A stretch of 64,000 nucleotides of DNA from Armigeres subalbatus (GCF_024139115.2 NC_085141.1:247798096-247862095), one strand, 5' to 3'; shown: positions 22,329 through 36,400, counted from the first letter of the stretch. Translations and numbers: made by a program. Notes: a model not told the origin generated them from the letters alone.

Positions 22329-24023
22329 CTAAACAGATAACACTGAATCAACAATTTGACGCCACAATGCACGGTTCGAGGCCGCATCTCTCCATCCTCG
22401 GATACGCCCCACGCTCGCCAAGTCGTTCTGCACCTGGTCTGCTCATCTCGCTCGCTGCGCTCCACGCCGTCTCGTACCTGCCGGATCGGAAGCGAACACC
22501 ATCTTTGCAGGGTTGCTGTCCGGCATTCTTGCAACATGTCCTGCCCATCGTACCCTTCCGGCTTTAGCTACCTTCTGGATACTGGGTTCGCCGTAGAGTT
22601 GGGCGAGCTCATGGTTCATTCTTCGCCGCCACACACCGTCTTCTTGCACACCGCCAAAGATGGTCCTAAGCACCCGTCTCTCGAATACTCCGAGTGCTTG
22701 CAAGTCCTCCTCGAACATTGTCCATGTTTCATGTCCGTAGAGGACTACCGGTCTTATTAACGTCTTGTACATGACACATTTGGTGCGGTGGCGAATCTTT
22801 TTCGACCGCAGTTTCTTCTGGAGCCCGTAGTAGGCCCGACTTCCACAGATGATGCGCCTTCGTATTTCACGACTAACGTTGTTGTCAGCCGTTAGCAAGG
22901 ATCCGAGGTAGACGAATTCCTCGACCACCTCGAAGGTATCCCCGTCTATCGTAACACTGCTTCCCAGGCGGGCCCTGTCGCGCTCGGTTCCGCCCACAAG
23001 CATGTACTTTGTCTTTGACGCATTCACCACCAGTCCAACTTTTGTTGCTTCATGTTTCAGGCGGGTGTACAGTTCTGCCACCTTTGCAAATGTTCGGCCG
23101 ACAATGTCCATGTCATCCGCGAAGCAAATAATTTTCCATAGCTCTTCGCGGTCTATACTGTCGTATGCCGCCTTGAAATCAACGAACAGATGGTGCGTTG
23201 GGACCTGGTATTCACGGCATTTTTGAAGGATTTGCCGTACAGTAAAGATCTGGTCCGTTGTCGAGCGGCCGTCAACGAAGCCGGCTTGATAACTTCCCAC
23301 GAACTCGTTCACTAATGGTGACAGACGACGAAAGATGATCTGGGATATCACTTTGTAGGCGGCATTAAGGATGGTGATCGCTCGAAAGTTCTCACACTCC
23401 AGTTTGTCGCTTTTCTTGTAGATGGGGCATATAACCCCTTCCTTCCACTCCTCCGATAGCTGTTCGGTTTCCCAGATTCTGACTATTAGTTTGTGCAGGC
23501 AAGTGGCCAGCTTTTCCGGGCCCATCTTGATGAGCTCAGCTCCGATACCATCCTTACCAGCTGCTTTATTGGTCTTTAGCTGTTGGCATCCTTAACTTCC
23601 CTCAAGGTGGGGGCTGGTTGGCTTCCATCGTCCGCTGAACTGAAGTAGTCATCTGCTCCGCTGCCTTGACTTTCACTCGCAGCGCCATTTAAGTGTTTCT
23701 CGTAGTGCTTCTTCCACCTTTCGATCACCAAACGTTCGTCCGTCAAGATGCTCCCATCCTTATCCCGGCACATTTCGGCTCGCGGCACGAAGCCTTTGCG
23801 GGATGCGTTGAGCTTCTGATAGAACTTGCGTGTATCTTGAGAACGGCACAGCTGTTCCATCTCCTCGCACTCCGCTTCTTCCAGGCGGCGTTTCTTCTCC
23901 TGAAAAAGGCGGGTCTGCTGTCTCCGCTTCCGTCTATAACGTTCCACGTTCTGCCGGGTACCTTGCTGCAGCGCGACCGCCCGCGCTGCGTCCTTCTCCT
24001 CCAGAATCTGTCAGATTCTGTCA
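22329..24023 (-). pseudogene. RTE-like reverse transcriptase fragment with in-frame RT deletion
   Basis: Reading from 24023 down: an endonuclease-RT linker with 'ERYRRKRRQQTRLFQ' and 'RKFYQKLNASRKGF', a frame break near 23576-23525, RT motifs 'WKEGVICPIYKK', 'FRAITILNAAYKVIS', 'SYQAGFVDGRSTTDQIF' and 'FVDFKAAYDSIDREELW', then directly 'ICFADDMDIVGR', the 'YLGSLLTADNNVSREIRRR' region, 'YGHETWTM', and a C-terminal tail ending at a TAG at 22329. About 90 residues normally lying between the DREELW and FADD blocks are missing without a frame change. A TGG-to-TGA change just after 'RRRGAQRAR' breaks the tail. The 3' flank carries an ATGA-type tandem tail (22300-22320). The endonuclease is absent (5'-truncated). 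Confidence 0.85.
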
Positions 24024-24039
24024 GACCCTTATTTCCATA

Positions 24040-27000
24040 AAATAGTCAAGTCAAGAAATTTCAGGACGATCGATCTCACCGTATACATATTTGCAGCTCT
24101 AGACTGGCTCATCTCTTAGAATAAACAATTCTCTTTTTTTTAGACTTGACATGCGATCAGTGTCGTCAAAAACTTTATATATTGTAACTTTTTAATTTAA
24201 ATTTGAGAACTAAAGCAGAAATATGGAAATATTCTATTTTTCCATGGGGTGTTTTTGCACACGACGCAAGAGAGCACGCTCGCCTCAAATGATAATAATA
24301 AGCGTCGTTCGACGCCGCGCGTCATTATGTAAATGATTGTTATGAAAGCGCCGAGTGTCTCACCCCTAAATCAAACCACTGACTGACTGACAGACTGTTT
24401 AGAGATGCACCGCCGCCGGTTGTTTCAGAGCTCGAGCACATATGCGAGCATAAATATGGCTTCCTTTCCCCTTTTTGATAATAATATCTCGCGTGCACGA
24501 GATGCATCCCCGTCATCATCGTCATCGTCGGCACGGTCCCGACGGATGCTGACCCTAATTGCACAAAGAAGCATCGTTGTCGTCGTCGGAGGGAACGATG
24601 CGAAAATAAAAAGGATTAAAATGAGAGCACGCGTGCATGACTGACAACCACTGAGTCGGGCTACAACAACAGCAGCAACAGAGCATTAGGCGACAAAAAC
24701 AGCCACTGATCACCGAGCGGAAGCATGCCGAGTGGCACGTGTTCAAAATATGGTTTCATTCGGGATTGAAGTAGTTCTGTAAGGAAAACTTGTTTCGTGT
24801 TGCACAAACCAGTTTCCTTTGAAGATTTTATCTTGCTATTGTCAAAGTTACCGCGGATTATTTCTCACGAATACTGTTTTTCATCAAGTTTCGAGTTGGC
24901 AATCGGGATGTTTTGATACTCATCTCGCTTGAGTTGTAAGACTTTGTGCATTTTAGATGTCGGTTCAATAGTCAATTTCTCTCAAAAAGTTTTCTGAATT
25001 TGGATGATTTAGAATCTTACAGTATTCTATGGCAATTGTATATTGCCTTGACCATGAATTTTACAGTTTTTAAAAATAGCTTTGACATCTCATTTATATC
25101 CACTATTCTGAAGCATACCAAATTATGAGGTTTCCGAACTGGTATCCCATTTAAACATTTTATCTCAGTTAATCATCATACGACGTACTTATGACCAAAC
25201 GCAACTGAATAGCCACTAATTATTTGCCAGCACAGGATCATTATTTGTATGATTCATCCATTTGTAACAGCAGTTGCATTTCGGGTTTCTATACTCGGCT
25301 TAAATATATTGGTCACCAGGGAACGTCGACAATGCAGCGTCCCTGACGCAGATAATTTTTCGGAAGAATTCAGTAAACAACCCTTTTTCAGGGGAACCAT
25401 TCAGTGAGTTATGTAAATCATGCATTGGAAAGATTCGCAGATTGCACTGTAAAATTCTCCGCATTCAACCTCAACTTCTGGACGGGGGTGTACAGAATGC
25501 GTTCACCATTATTAGGCAAAATCCACATAATGGATTGGGGTCCATTCAGTCAGCGACAGCAACATCCCTCGTAGACTGCATCCCCTGCTGGCGTGAGACT
25601 AAATCCTCTGGGGATTAGAAGCTTATTTGCATATTGCAAATTTCTTCCGACAACCGGCGTCCACTCCCACAGCTGAAGGAGGGACACAACAGAACAGAGC
25701 GTCCATCGTTTGTTAGAGTTAATGGCAGGGTCGTCCATTTAAATGCAAGTTTTTAGACAAACACCCTTCCGTTTTCCACCACGCTCGAAGCTCCATGTTA
25801 CAAGGCAAATATGTACGCAACTACTGCAGCAGTCCATCGCATCGGCAAAATGGGGAGTGCATCGTCGTCTGTTTGTCCGTCGCTTTATATGCACTTCATT
25901 AATTCATAATTCGTTGGAAAGCATTCGGGAGGCTCTATGGCTCTTGCCGTCGGCTACATCTCAGCTTTACCAATGGGTTAATTGAAATGAGAAATTACTT
26001 CCCACTCATGTTTTATGTTTACTTTACGATGCATTTTACAATAACAAGAATTCGTTAAATCCAGTAATATTCTATCTGCAAACATCGTTTCGTTTTAGCC
26101 ATAACCGTTGTTCTACGGACGCCATAAATCATAAAAGTCTTTCAGCACCTTTCAGCAGTTTGCTTAGAAACTGGTTTCCACGTCCAACCACACGGCCATA
26201 CAATATGCATTCGCACCTCAAGGGAACCACTTTTCATTTCACTGCGTCCATTTGGGTCTGTGTTGTATTCTACCAGCACTTCAGGAATGACAGGACATTT
26301 AAATTTATGAACAACCTTTATGCCGATGTGTGTATTCGGAGGCAACTCATCAACGGACGGAATTTACCGGAGTCCATTTTCCACGGGACGCCGGCTTTCG
26401 GTCTCGGTGGCGGATATTTATGCTAAATTGTCATTGTCAGTCGCACGTGTATCAGAACTAATAATGAAGTACAGAGCAGACATTGTGCTTAGCAGAGCTT
26501 AAAATATTCATCTTCATGAACTAACTTCGGTCCGAATTTTCCGAAACATCGCATGATTATTCAAAACATAGAATGACATAGTCAGACGACTACTCCACCA
26601 ACTCATTCATTCGACTGTCACTGAGTGTGCTTACCATGTGCAGAAAAAAACATAATAGGCATAAATAATATCGGATTCAGTTCTATGTGATAAATTACTT
26701 TACTCATTTAAAACGTGTTCAGATTTCGGATAATTTAACAATTTGTAGAATGTGCATAAATATTCAATGACTAATATTCAACCGAATATTGACAGTCCAG
26801 AGCCGACTATGAATGTGTCTGGTAGTGAGCTGACAAGTGAAGAAAGGTGGCCTTCACCAAAAATTTTCGATTATTTTACACTCTGGTGCGTAGCAGACCA
26901 GTGAATAAGCTTAGTGTGGATTTTGTGAAGAATAGTTCACTATAAGGTCGTTTCACATATTATAATGCTCTTCGATATACCTACTTTTATAATATGTGTC

Positions 27001-27090
27001 AAGGAGGTCAAAAATTAAAAAAAATGGAACCCGCTCCAAACCGTATTCGGAGTTGACATCGCTCTATCAGATTTCAATGAAACTTTCTCT
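24040..27090. other. Mostly unique sequence, no gene identified
   Basis: This is balanced-composition sequence with a CATCAT/CGTCGTC microsatellite patch near 24510-24590 and CAA-rich tracts at 24660-24700. It contains no recognisable transposon or exon. The low repeat content compared with neighbours makes this a plausible place for host intron or regulatory DNA, but nothing proves it. Confidence 0.4.
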
Positions 27091-27096
27091 GCCCAT

Positions 27097-27322
27097 GATC
27101 GCATATTTGTAACACTCGCATTTCTGTTCATTTTGTAAAAATCCTGTGAATCGTTCAAAAAGCTTAATTTACTTCATCTAATCCCACAACAGTAAAATAG
27201 GCATTGCTATCTTACTCATCTGTGGTAAGCTGGAAATGATTGAGCTTGTGGGAAATAATTACAAACGATTTACAAAATCAACCAAAATGCAAATGTTACA
27301 AATATGCGATCATGGGCAGTTC
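27097..27322. repeat. Inverted repeat, about 105-bp arms
   Basis: GCCCATGATCGCATATTTGT at 27097 is matched by its complement ending at 27319. Pairing continues inward with mismatches through 'cccacaa' blocks to a centre near 27208. It is probably the core of a small foldback MITE whose outer ends have diverged. Confidence 0.7.
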
Positions 27323-27329
27323 TGGTCAT

Positions 27330-29570
27330 TTGAAATTTGTCAAGAAAAGCCATTTTACATACTTAGTTTTTCTAAAATTGATCAAGACGGTGTGGCCCCA
27401 AAAGGCCGGAGCGAAATGCGATGACAGCCAGTGCACTATGGGGCGGCTCCATACAAGTAGGTGGCCGAAAATATTTTCATTTCATTTCTGCAATATTTCA
27501 CACTTATATTGTAGATTATTGTCTAAAAGATGTGAAATACTTGTTTTGCAGGTCGTTATTACTTCTAAGGTCTCCAAACTCCCTGGAATACAGACCTTTG
27601 ATCTCTATGGAATATATCCCTTTTATCTACGAATGTCTCATGTACACAGCAGTCTATAGATGTATATTTTATTGCAGCGCAGACCTGTAGAGTTCAAACT
27701 AGAAAATTGTATACTGTTTTTATGTGAATTGAGTTGTACAGATGTTCTAAGTTGCACAAGGACTCCGTCAAATACAGGCCATTGCATCTACATACGTAAC
27801 AGGTTGTCTTTGTAGGATTTTTTCAGATTGGTTCAGGCTCTTAACCCGTAAAACAAGTAAAGGGAATACAATATAAAGCTCTATTAAAGCTAAACGAACT
27901 CCATGCAATAAAAGCTTCAAGATATATAAGTATACTGCAACAACATTTATTTATTCATTATGTACATGAACATCCTCAACAAAATCATCATTTATTTCTT
28001 CAAGATCGATTAAAATATCTGCTATGGTATATTTTTCTGTACTCGAATCTGTTGTATTGCAAGAAGTTTCAGTCACTAAAAACTTTGAACATCTTCTGGA
28101 TATTCCAGATTAGATTTATTTTGAAGTCGCTTACCTAAGTTGAGGGAGCTTATCAAAGGATCCGACGAGTTCATAGCACGAATGAAAACGTCATGTAAAT
28201 TTTCTTCTCTTGTCTTGTCTTCTCTTCTTTCACCTAGGTACATACCAATAATTATCGAAAGATGTCCTTAGGTACAGACATTTTTGCTTCTTGTATTCAC
28301 ATATAGGATTTTAATTAATATCAAAATTTTACTTTTTATGAAATAATTTCAATTGAAACCTAGAGTATTTTCGTAACCCTCAAGAGTATATTGTTTTTTT
28401 TTCATATTTATTTGCTTGATACTTGATAGATAATGAGTTGCCTCCTCTTGGTGAGCCTACGCCAAATGGAGTATCATATAGCTGCATAAGCTATCGTGTA
28501 CACGGCCTACTACGAAGCCTACGACACTTTTCGTGTTATCTACTATCTCTATTTTAACTGTTCTTGAAGCTCTTTTGTCATACGCATGGGATTTGTATCC
28601 AGCCCATCACAGTCTGCCGTGTATTATGAGAATAATTACATTTAATGTTTCAAAATTAATGACTTTTTTTCGAAAAAGTGATCGGAATCGCAGATTTGCA
28701 GCCATAAGCAGCTGGAATTTGTTTTAATGTCTTCTGGGAGGTCCAAAGAAAGTCGTAGTGGTAGTCGCTAAGCAAAACTTTGAGAAACTTTTTTTGTATG
28801 GAACTTTTTGTATGAAAATTTTTTTGTTTTCTTCGGGTCATTTTCGGATGTTTCACTACCTATTTTCCCGTTCTTCGCAAGTCTATGAAACAAGCTTTCA
28901 GAAACTTTTTAAAGAGTTGGAAAAGAGCTACTGTAGCCGAAGATATTGACAGTTGAATAATGCATTGATTTTTCAAGAAGTAAAAAGTGTCTGGCTCTAA
29001 TGCCTATATCTTGATAACCATATTGCTTAGAGTGCTGATATGCTGGGGTTTAATGCTCCAAAGCATTAGCATTTAGTAGGTCAACTTGAATTACGAATCA
29101 GAGAAAGTCGTTTTTTTATTTTCGGCCACCTGATTCCCCATAGTGAGTGGTGCGAATTCTCAATCTCAGTGACTGAAATTTGTTGGATATTGATACCATT
29201 GCCTCTTCACACTCACTTCCTAGCAGTGAAAACTGAAAATGGTTAGCAGCAACAATCAAAGATAAAGTAAACAAAAGACCTCTCTTCTCATTGCACACGC
29301 AGCCCGCACTGACAGTCTATTCAGTTCACTCGCTGCTGTGTGAATGCGACGGCCCTATATAAATGCATGGGTGAATACTATCACTTGAAAGACAGTGACA
29401 GGAAATTTGTGCCGACTGATCATCAGCTTCAGCCCGCTGTTGGCAAACCGAGTTTGCTAAGCTACTCTTGCTTTGTCGTTCTGACTGAAAGGCACCGTCA
29501 TAGGCAAAGAGGAGCAGAGAAAAATACAAAACAAAAGAATCACACTCAGCAGGCATTGTTGATAAATTGC
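27330..29570. other. Gene-free stretch
   Basis: AT-rich sequence. The 28430-28520 stretch is GC-richer and could be a decayed retroelement end. No gene is supported. Confidence 0.4.
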
Positions 29571-29574
29571 ACCA

Positions 29575-29690
29575 CTGGACAGCAGCTCTCTGTGGCTGCG
29601 TATGTACGCCACGGAGAGATCTGACAAGAAGAGGCTGAGTCATGGCTTGCTGCTCACCGATTGATGCACTGAAGTGTTGATGTATAATCA
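29575..29690 (+). repeat. Dispersed repeat X, copy 1
   Basis: Shares 'tcatggcttgctgctcaccg' and the 'acgccacggag', 'gatctgacaag' blocks with 39250-39345 in the same orientation, about 9.7 kb apart. Identity family unknown. Confidence 0.8.
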
Positions 29691-29751
29691 ATCCACGGCG
29701 TGTTTGATAGAACAATATTATCACAAAAAAATTAACATCGCATAAATTTTA

Positions 29752-32632
29752 ACTACGTGAAAATATAGCTTCTTATCTTTCATTTCATGGGTATTTAAAA
29801 AAATATCTACCGAGGGGTCCCAAAAAATCTTTTTTTTTCTTTTCCAAATGGAACCTTCATTCTATTCTAATCTAATACCATCCGCCTGTCACGAGTCACT
29901 CCCAAGTTGAGTCTTTCATTTTTAACTATTCTTTATGAATCAAATGCAGAAAATGAATATTCTTCTTATTCTTTTATTTAAAACCAAATTTCAAAGGCTC
30001 AGACGTGGACAAGCACAACGAAGCCGAAATTTTGAAATCCAACATTTGGCTAGCAAGCATTACCGCTTCGCAATGGTTAAACTCCCTGGTATGTTCTAAC
30101 AGAAATCTCTCCCTGATGAATTTACTTTCGTTTTGTTACAATTTTTGTATTTAAATGTAAATTAGCAAAATTCGTAGAGAGTATTCCAAATTTTACAAAT
30201 TCATTGTTCGAGCTCGAAAAACGATGGAATTCCGACATTCAAGACATAAGGATTTTTGAAAACCTGATGATTTTTTATCACTGTTTTTACCTATGATGAG
30301 CATGCCATGTTGGAGGTGGCTGAGTTGTATTTCCGGTTCGATCTAGGCAATTTAAGGATTAGATATTTTCTCGGCATTCCTATGTGCGATGATTTTTTTT
30401 TGGGTTTGAAAGTAAGGAACACATTTGTTTTATTGAGTTTTGACAAATATTAGCTGGGTTTAATCATTGGCATTTTTAAATTACGGTTCTGACCATTGTT
30501 CATCTAGATTCCTTTCTTTAGATAGATTAAAGACACTATAAACAAAGACGGGAAATGTTCCAATTGGAATTCCAAATTTACTGTCAGTGCTATTCCAATC
30601 GAGCAGAAGACCTGTCATTCCAAAAAATCACGCAGAACATTTGGTAAGGGCTAATTTAACTTCCGCAAATAAACATGTTTAAATTATTGTTGTAATATTT
30701 TTGGATCAATGTAGCCTAATAAACCCCTACAAATTGTAGAAAATGACTCTCAACTTGTTTTTATTGTATTTGCTATCTGATTTGCGTGGGTATAAGCGTT
30801 AATAATCATTTTTTTTTAAATTAGGAAAATCACTTACACCAATTTGAAAACTTTATGCAATATGAGTAGTGTTGCGCATTCAGGGTTGCCTGTCGAATTA
30901 TTTGCTCAGGGATCGGATTTCGCGTCTTTGTATATAGTGTCTTTAAGATAGATGATGCTTATCGATGCTTATGCTTATCGATCACTTCAAAGTCTGCTGC
31001 TTGTACCAAGAAACATGAAAATGAGTGTTGTATAGAAGAAAATGCATTTGGAGTACGATTTTCGTTTATTGTTTTACTATTCTGAACTGTGGGATAATTT
31101 TGTTTTAATAAGATTCATCCCTTTAGCACGATTTTTTTGACTAAAAATCCAAACTTTTGAAAATCCTTCACAAAACTATCCTAGTTCTGATCGTTCAGAT
31201 TTTGTGTTTGCGTTTTCTGTTGCTGGTATTCGGCTTTACCTCGGGCTTGACCAAAAAATTCAATGGTATTGAAAATGATTGCCAATAGCAATAATGCGAC
31301 TATAAAACGAAAAGTTAACTAAATTTTTAATTAGTAAGGAATTTCTGGTGGAAATAATCGTTTTTGATGGGTATTTCTCCAAACTTACGCATTGCGATAC
31401 CATAAAAAACTGGCGTGTTAATTTTTTGTATAAAAATGGGGTGAAAACTTAGTTGCTGTTTGAAAAAGCCACACCATTTGCAGTGAAATGAATTAGCTTT
31501 TTGGTTGAATCACATTAATTACGCATCGCAGCGATATGATTTCTAGGACACAATACAGCAAATATTTTTTTAGATTTTAGTACGCTAGCTATTTACTTTC
31601 ATTTCTAGCCACCTTTAGCATGGTGTTGCTCTGTACCGCATGGCTAAGAAAGGCCCTTATGACACTTTGGTAAATTAATGTTTAACATGATCATTCGTTT
31701 TGAATAATTTTAAGACGCCAGTCAAACTTATTCATTCACATAGCAAGTTTCAATTTTGGCATGTGTTGGGAAAGAATGAGGTGTATATGTGCATAAGATT
31801 ACGATACAGTGCATAATCTCCCTCCAAGCCTTTCTTAGCTGTTTCCAGAGGATAACATAAATTTATCGAGTTCGGCTTCGTTATGCTGTTTTACGCTTGA
31901 GCTCCAATAAACAAGTTATTTAGACCTGGGTGCTGCGGATAGAGCCGCTTTTGTGCTCTCAAGCGAGCAGCGGGATATTTTGAAATCAATTCCATAAGCA
32001 AAATTATTTTGCAGTTACTTTGCTGTCAAACATTTCCCGCTCTTCGAATTTCTCTTTCCATGCTGCATGAAGGCGCACAAATGCGCGAGACTCTACATGA
32101 CTTTACGATGGTTTACATACATTCCTGCTTCAATCAGCTGCTGAATCTCGTGAAATCTCGTAACAAGTGCATTTTAGTTACATTTCTACTCATTTTCCAC
32201 TCGAAATATAATGTGAATATATTTGTTAAAATTATTGCAAAACTCAAACAAAGTTTATTTTTATTTTTTCCCCAAATAATAACAATACTTATCAATATAA
32301 GTACTAAAACGAACATAACCACAATCTACAATGTTTGGCTCCGGCACAATAGAAAAGTTTGGCTTCACTTTGACAACCAAATTGATTCTATCCGCACCAC
32401 CCAGATTTAGACTATAAATTGGTAATAATCAGTTCCCTCCTTATTTTTATATGATGATTGGAAGAAAAAAAATCCAGGAATCTCATTTAATAGGGGACGC
32501 GGTAAATAATCGATGGTTTTTCTACTAAAAAGTTTCGTTCCAGGAAGAAAAAAAAAGTTGTTCGGGACCTGTCGGTACGATATTTTTCAAATAGTCACGA
32601 AATGAATGCTGGAGAGCTATATTTTCACGTAG
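29752..32632. mobile_element. 2.9-kb segment bounded by about 100-bp inverted repeats
   Basis: The left end CTACGTGAAAATATAGCT is complemented exactly at the right end (AGCTATATTTTCACGTAG, ending 32632). The similarity continues inward for about 100 bp through 'catttc.tg..tattt.aaaaatat' and a poly-T/poly-A block. No transposase is visible inside; the interior is AT-rich and non-coding. The boundaries suggest a non-autonomous DNA transposon. No clear target duplication is seen. Confidence 0.6.
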
Positions 32633-32969
32633 TCTCCAGTACACACACCGTGAATCACACGCTGATGGTAACTTATTCAAACCCTACATTCCCCTTCTTC
32701 TTTAATTAAAAAGACAAACCCTCTAGCATAGGACGCAATGATTGTTTCAAGTTATTTTCGCGAGACGAAGATGAACATTGAATATATTGCATTTGAGAAA
32801 CCGATTAATTTCTTTGAAAACTGAATTACAAAAAAATACTTGCTTTAACATCGTTTTCAATCGCAGAACAACGATATGGGAATCAATAGATTGTATCGTT
32901 GGAATGTTAAACTAAATTTGAACCTAGTATTATAATATTGATCTCTCAAGATATATTATAGATATAGAT

Positions 32970-33153
32970 CAAACCAGACACGCTTTGTGATTTTTCAAAC
33001 TACGATCAATTTTCCAGCGGTTTATGATTATCCAAACCACAATCCATTTTCAGCAGTTTTTTATTAATTTCTTTATTGAAGTGATTTTTTAAATAATTAT
33101 AAAGTTCATCACTGATTTTCAGAGTCACGCTTTGTGAGTATCCAGAGCACAAT
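32970..33153. repeat. 51-bp tandem repeat, left remnant
   Basis: Three imperfect units ('agacacgctttgtga', 'aaccacaatccattttc') belong to the array at 38782-39110. An unrelated AT-rich patch (33060-33120) separates the last two. Confidence 0.7.
33141..33153. repeat. Target-site duplication of the LOA-type element (left), TCCAGAGCACAAT
   Basis: 13 bp identical to 38782-38794. The surrounding array usually reads TCCAAACCACAAT, so the shared GAGC variant argues that the two copies derive from one site split by the insertion. Confidence 0.85.
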
Positions 33154-33414
33154 TTTTTTTCCTCGTTTGTCGGGTGAAGATCACTGCGTCCAGATTTTAG
33201 GACTATTGTGATATACCCTTTTGCTGTGAAATACGCAAGTTATCTCAGTAACATGTTTGTCACTGAGATACCTTGGTATCGACTGAACTCAAGACCATCT
33301 ATTATTGATGAATAGAGATCCTGAGTTACAGTATGTGACTCCCCTATTCTGGCGAGACTAGCTTTATGAAGCCAACCACGTCCTTGGGGGATAAGATCCA
33401 TATGTCAGCAGGCC

Positions 33415-36400
33415 CTAAAAAGGGCTTGCTGAGAACTTGAACCTACGTTGGGTGAGTGCACTGCAATAGCAGAGGATGTGTTCTGATGTTTCTCTCTCCT
33501 CGTCACAGAAGCGGCAATTTGAGGTTTGGATTGCTCCGATCTTTTGTAGATGGTATCTGCAGGGGCAGTGTCCAGTTATTAGACCGGTGTAGATGTTGAG
33601 ATCCCTTTTGTTGAGACCTAATAGTTGTTGGGTTTTCTTGGGGTTAATCGTTACGAGACTTTTGGATTGGCTCGTATGGGGAAGTGCATTCCAGTTTGAT
33701 GTGATTTGACTGACCATATATTTGTTCAGTTCCATTTTTACAGAGCAGTCTGAGATCCTGCAGAAGGGCTCAGGGCCAATGAACCTTTCATTAGATCCAT
33801 TCCTGGCTAGCTCATCCGCAATCTCGTTTCCCTCTAGACCCGTATGTCCTGGGATCCAATATAGGTAGACTCGATTGCGTATGGATAAGTTTTTCAAAGC
33901 CAGAATGCACTAGCTTTGAGTTACAAGTGTAGTTATTAAGCGACTTAAGTGCCGCTTGGCTGTCAGAGAAAATACATATTTTTGCAAATCTATACTTTCT
34001 CCTCAGGCATAATAACACGCATTCTAATATTGCATATATTTCCGCCTGAAATACTGTGGGCCACTGTCCTAAGTGGACAGAAATTTTTGTTGTAGGGCCA
34101 TAGATTCCGGATCCTGTCAGATTATTCATTTTCGAACCATCTGTGAAGAAATTTATAGAGCCTGTTGAAACGCTGGGTCCACCTCCTTCCCACTCCTGGC
34201 GGGAAGGAATGAACACATCGTAAGGTAAGTCATAATTGACTACCGTTTCCATCCAGTCACTACAAATTCCTATTGCGGGATTTATGGCAAATTCATTTAA
34301 TATGCTGAGGTGACCCGTAAGGTCTCCCGACAGCAGTGTTTTTGTTCTCTTTAACCTTAGAGCACTTTTTTCCGCTTCCAGCTTTATGAATTGATCTAAC
34401 CGGGGCAGGTGAAGCATTGCGTCTAGGGCCAAAGTGGGTGTACTACGAATTGCACCAGGATGGCTATGCAAGCGGTGCGTTGAATTTTGTTGAGCTTAGC
34501 CCTTGCAGCAGCCTCATTAGTTTTAGGCCACCAGACAAGGGAAGCGTAAGTTGTCCTGGGACGGACAATGGTTTTATATATCCACATGATCATACTTGGT
34601 TTTAGGCCCCATCTTTTACCAAGGGTTTTTGAACAAAACCAAAGTGTCTTGAGACCTTTCTGCACAACTGATTGGAGATGAGAGTTCCAATTAAGCTTTG
34701 CGTCGAGTATGACACCTAGATATTTTACTTCACTCGAATAAACTACTTGTGTTTGATTTAAGAAAAGGGTTTCAGTTGTACCTTTCTCCGTTTGGTGAAA
34801 GGGATAATGGAAGTTTTGTAGGATTTATGCCTAGTTGATACTTTTGACACGAGGAAAAAGTGTGATTTAGGGCAGATTGCATTCTTTCCACGATAACACT
34901 TGCGAATTTGCCTCGTACAATAATGTCAACGACATAAGCATAGCCAACCACTTCGGAGCCTCTTCTCTCTAAGCTGTCTAGAAGCTCATCCACCACCAGT
35001 GACCACAACAAAGGAGAAAGCACTCCGCCTTGCGGACACCCCCTTGTTGCTTTAACAGTGATGTATGAACCGCTAAGCTCAGAGGAGATTTTCCGATTAG
35101 CTAGCATAGCATGTACCCAGGTAACAATGCATGGGTCGAATTTTCTCCTCAACATTGCTGACCCTATAGACGAATAAGAAGCGTTATCGAATGCGCCCTC
35201 AATATCAAGAAATGCTACAAGAGCAATCTCTTTTGCATTAAGTGTTTTTTCGATTTTTTGAACTACCGTATGTAGTGCCGAGATCGTAGATTTTCCACTT
35301 TGTTAAGCGAATTAGTTTTTTGACAAAGGCATTGCTTTCATAAATTTGTGATTTATGTACTCGCATAGTACCTTTTCCATAATTTTGAGCATTACAGAGG
35401 ATAAACTTATCGGCCTGAATGCTTTGGGGTTGGTTTTATCTCTCTTGCCTGCCTTCTGAATGAAGACAGCCCGGATTTGACGCCAATCGTTAGGTATGTG
35501 CCCCAAAATCAGACTCGCCTTAAAATCTCAACCAAGGGTGGAACCAGTGTTTTCTCCTCTTTTGGATCAACGCTGGGAATATTCCATCCATTCCAGGAGA
35601 CTTAAATGGCTCGAAAGATCTCACAGCCCTCTCAACCCTGGCCCGAGTGAAAGCTTCCTTTGCAACCTTTATTGCGTCTTTTTAGATCCAGAAACCCATG
35701 ATTGGATCTCTTGTGGATCTGAGACAGCAATTCCAGTGCCTTGGTCGCCGATGCTCGACTCAGGGATTGAATCAGGAAGTGGATCTTTAACAATTCGCTC
35801 AGTGTATCGCTAGGCTCTACAGTGAGCGAACCATCCGTCTTTCGGAGGCTACCCACACCATTGGAGTGGTCTTTGAAAGAGTTTTTGGAGTCTTGCCACT
35901 ACGGGTGTATTCTCTATGCTTTCGCCACATTAGAATCCACGATTTCCGTTTGGCTGACCTTATTTCTTTGTTGTAGTTCGTCAGGGCCTTTCTGTATAGG
36001 CTCCAATCGCCGGTTCGCTTAGCACGGTTGAACTCTCTACGCGCAGTTTTCCTAAGCTTCTCAAGAGTTTTATCCCACCATGGAACGTCTCTACTCGAAC
36101 TAGTTGATTTAGTTGGACAGCTCTCTTGGTAGGCGTTAAGGATTTTGTTTTTAATGGATTTGGACGCATCTTCCAATTGTGTTATGGACTTGATGTGACT
36201 TTCTATGATGTACTCTTCGGATCGTAGGATAGCTGAGTAGGATTCCCAATCAGTTTTCTTAGGATCTTTAAACGTTTCTCCATCGTTAGACCCCTTCCCA
36301 TTCAGAAGATGATGTGTTTATGGTCTGACATTGATATTTCTTCAGAAACATGCCAGTTTTTATTTTATCAGAGATAGACCGACTACATAGAGTCAAGTCC

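Noticed and set aside
31630..31845. 12-bp inverted GCTAAGAAAGGC pair
   Set aside because: No extension of similarity on either side; likely chance in AT-rich DNA.
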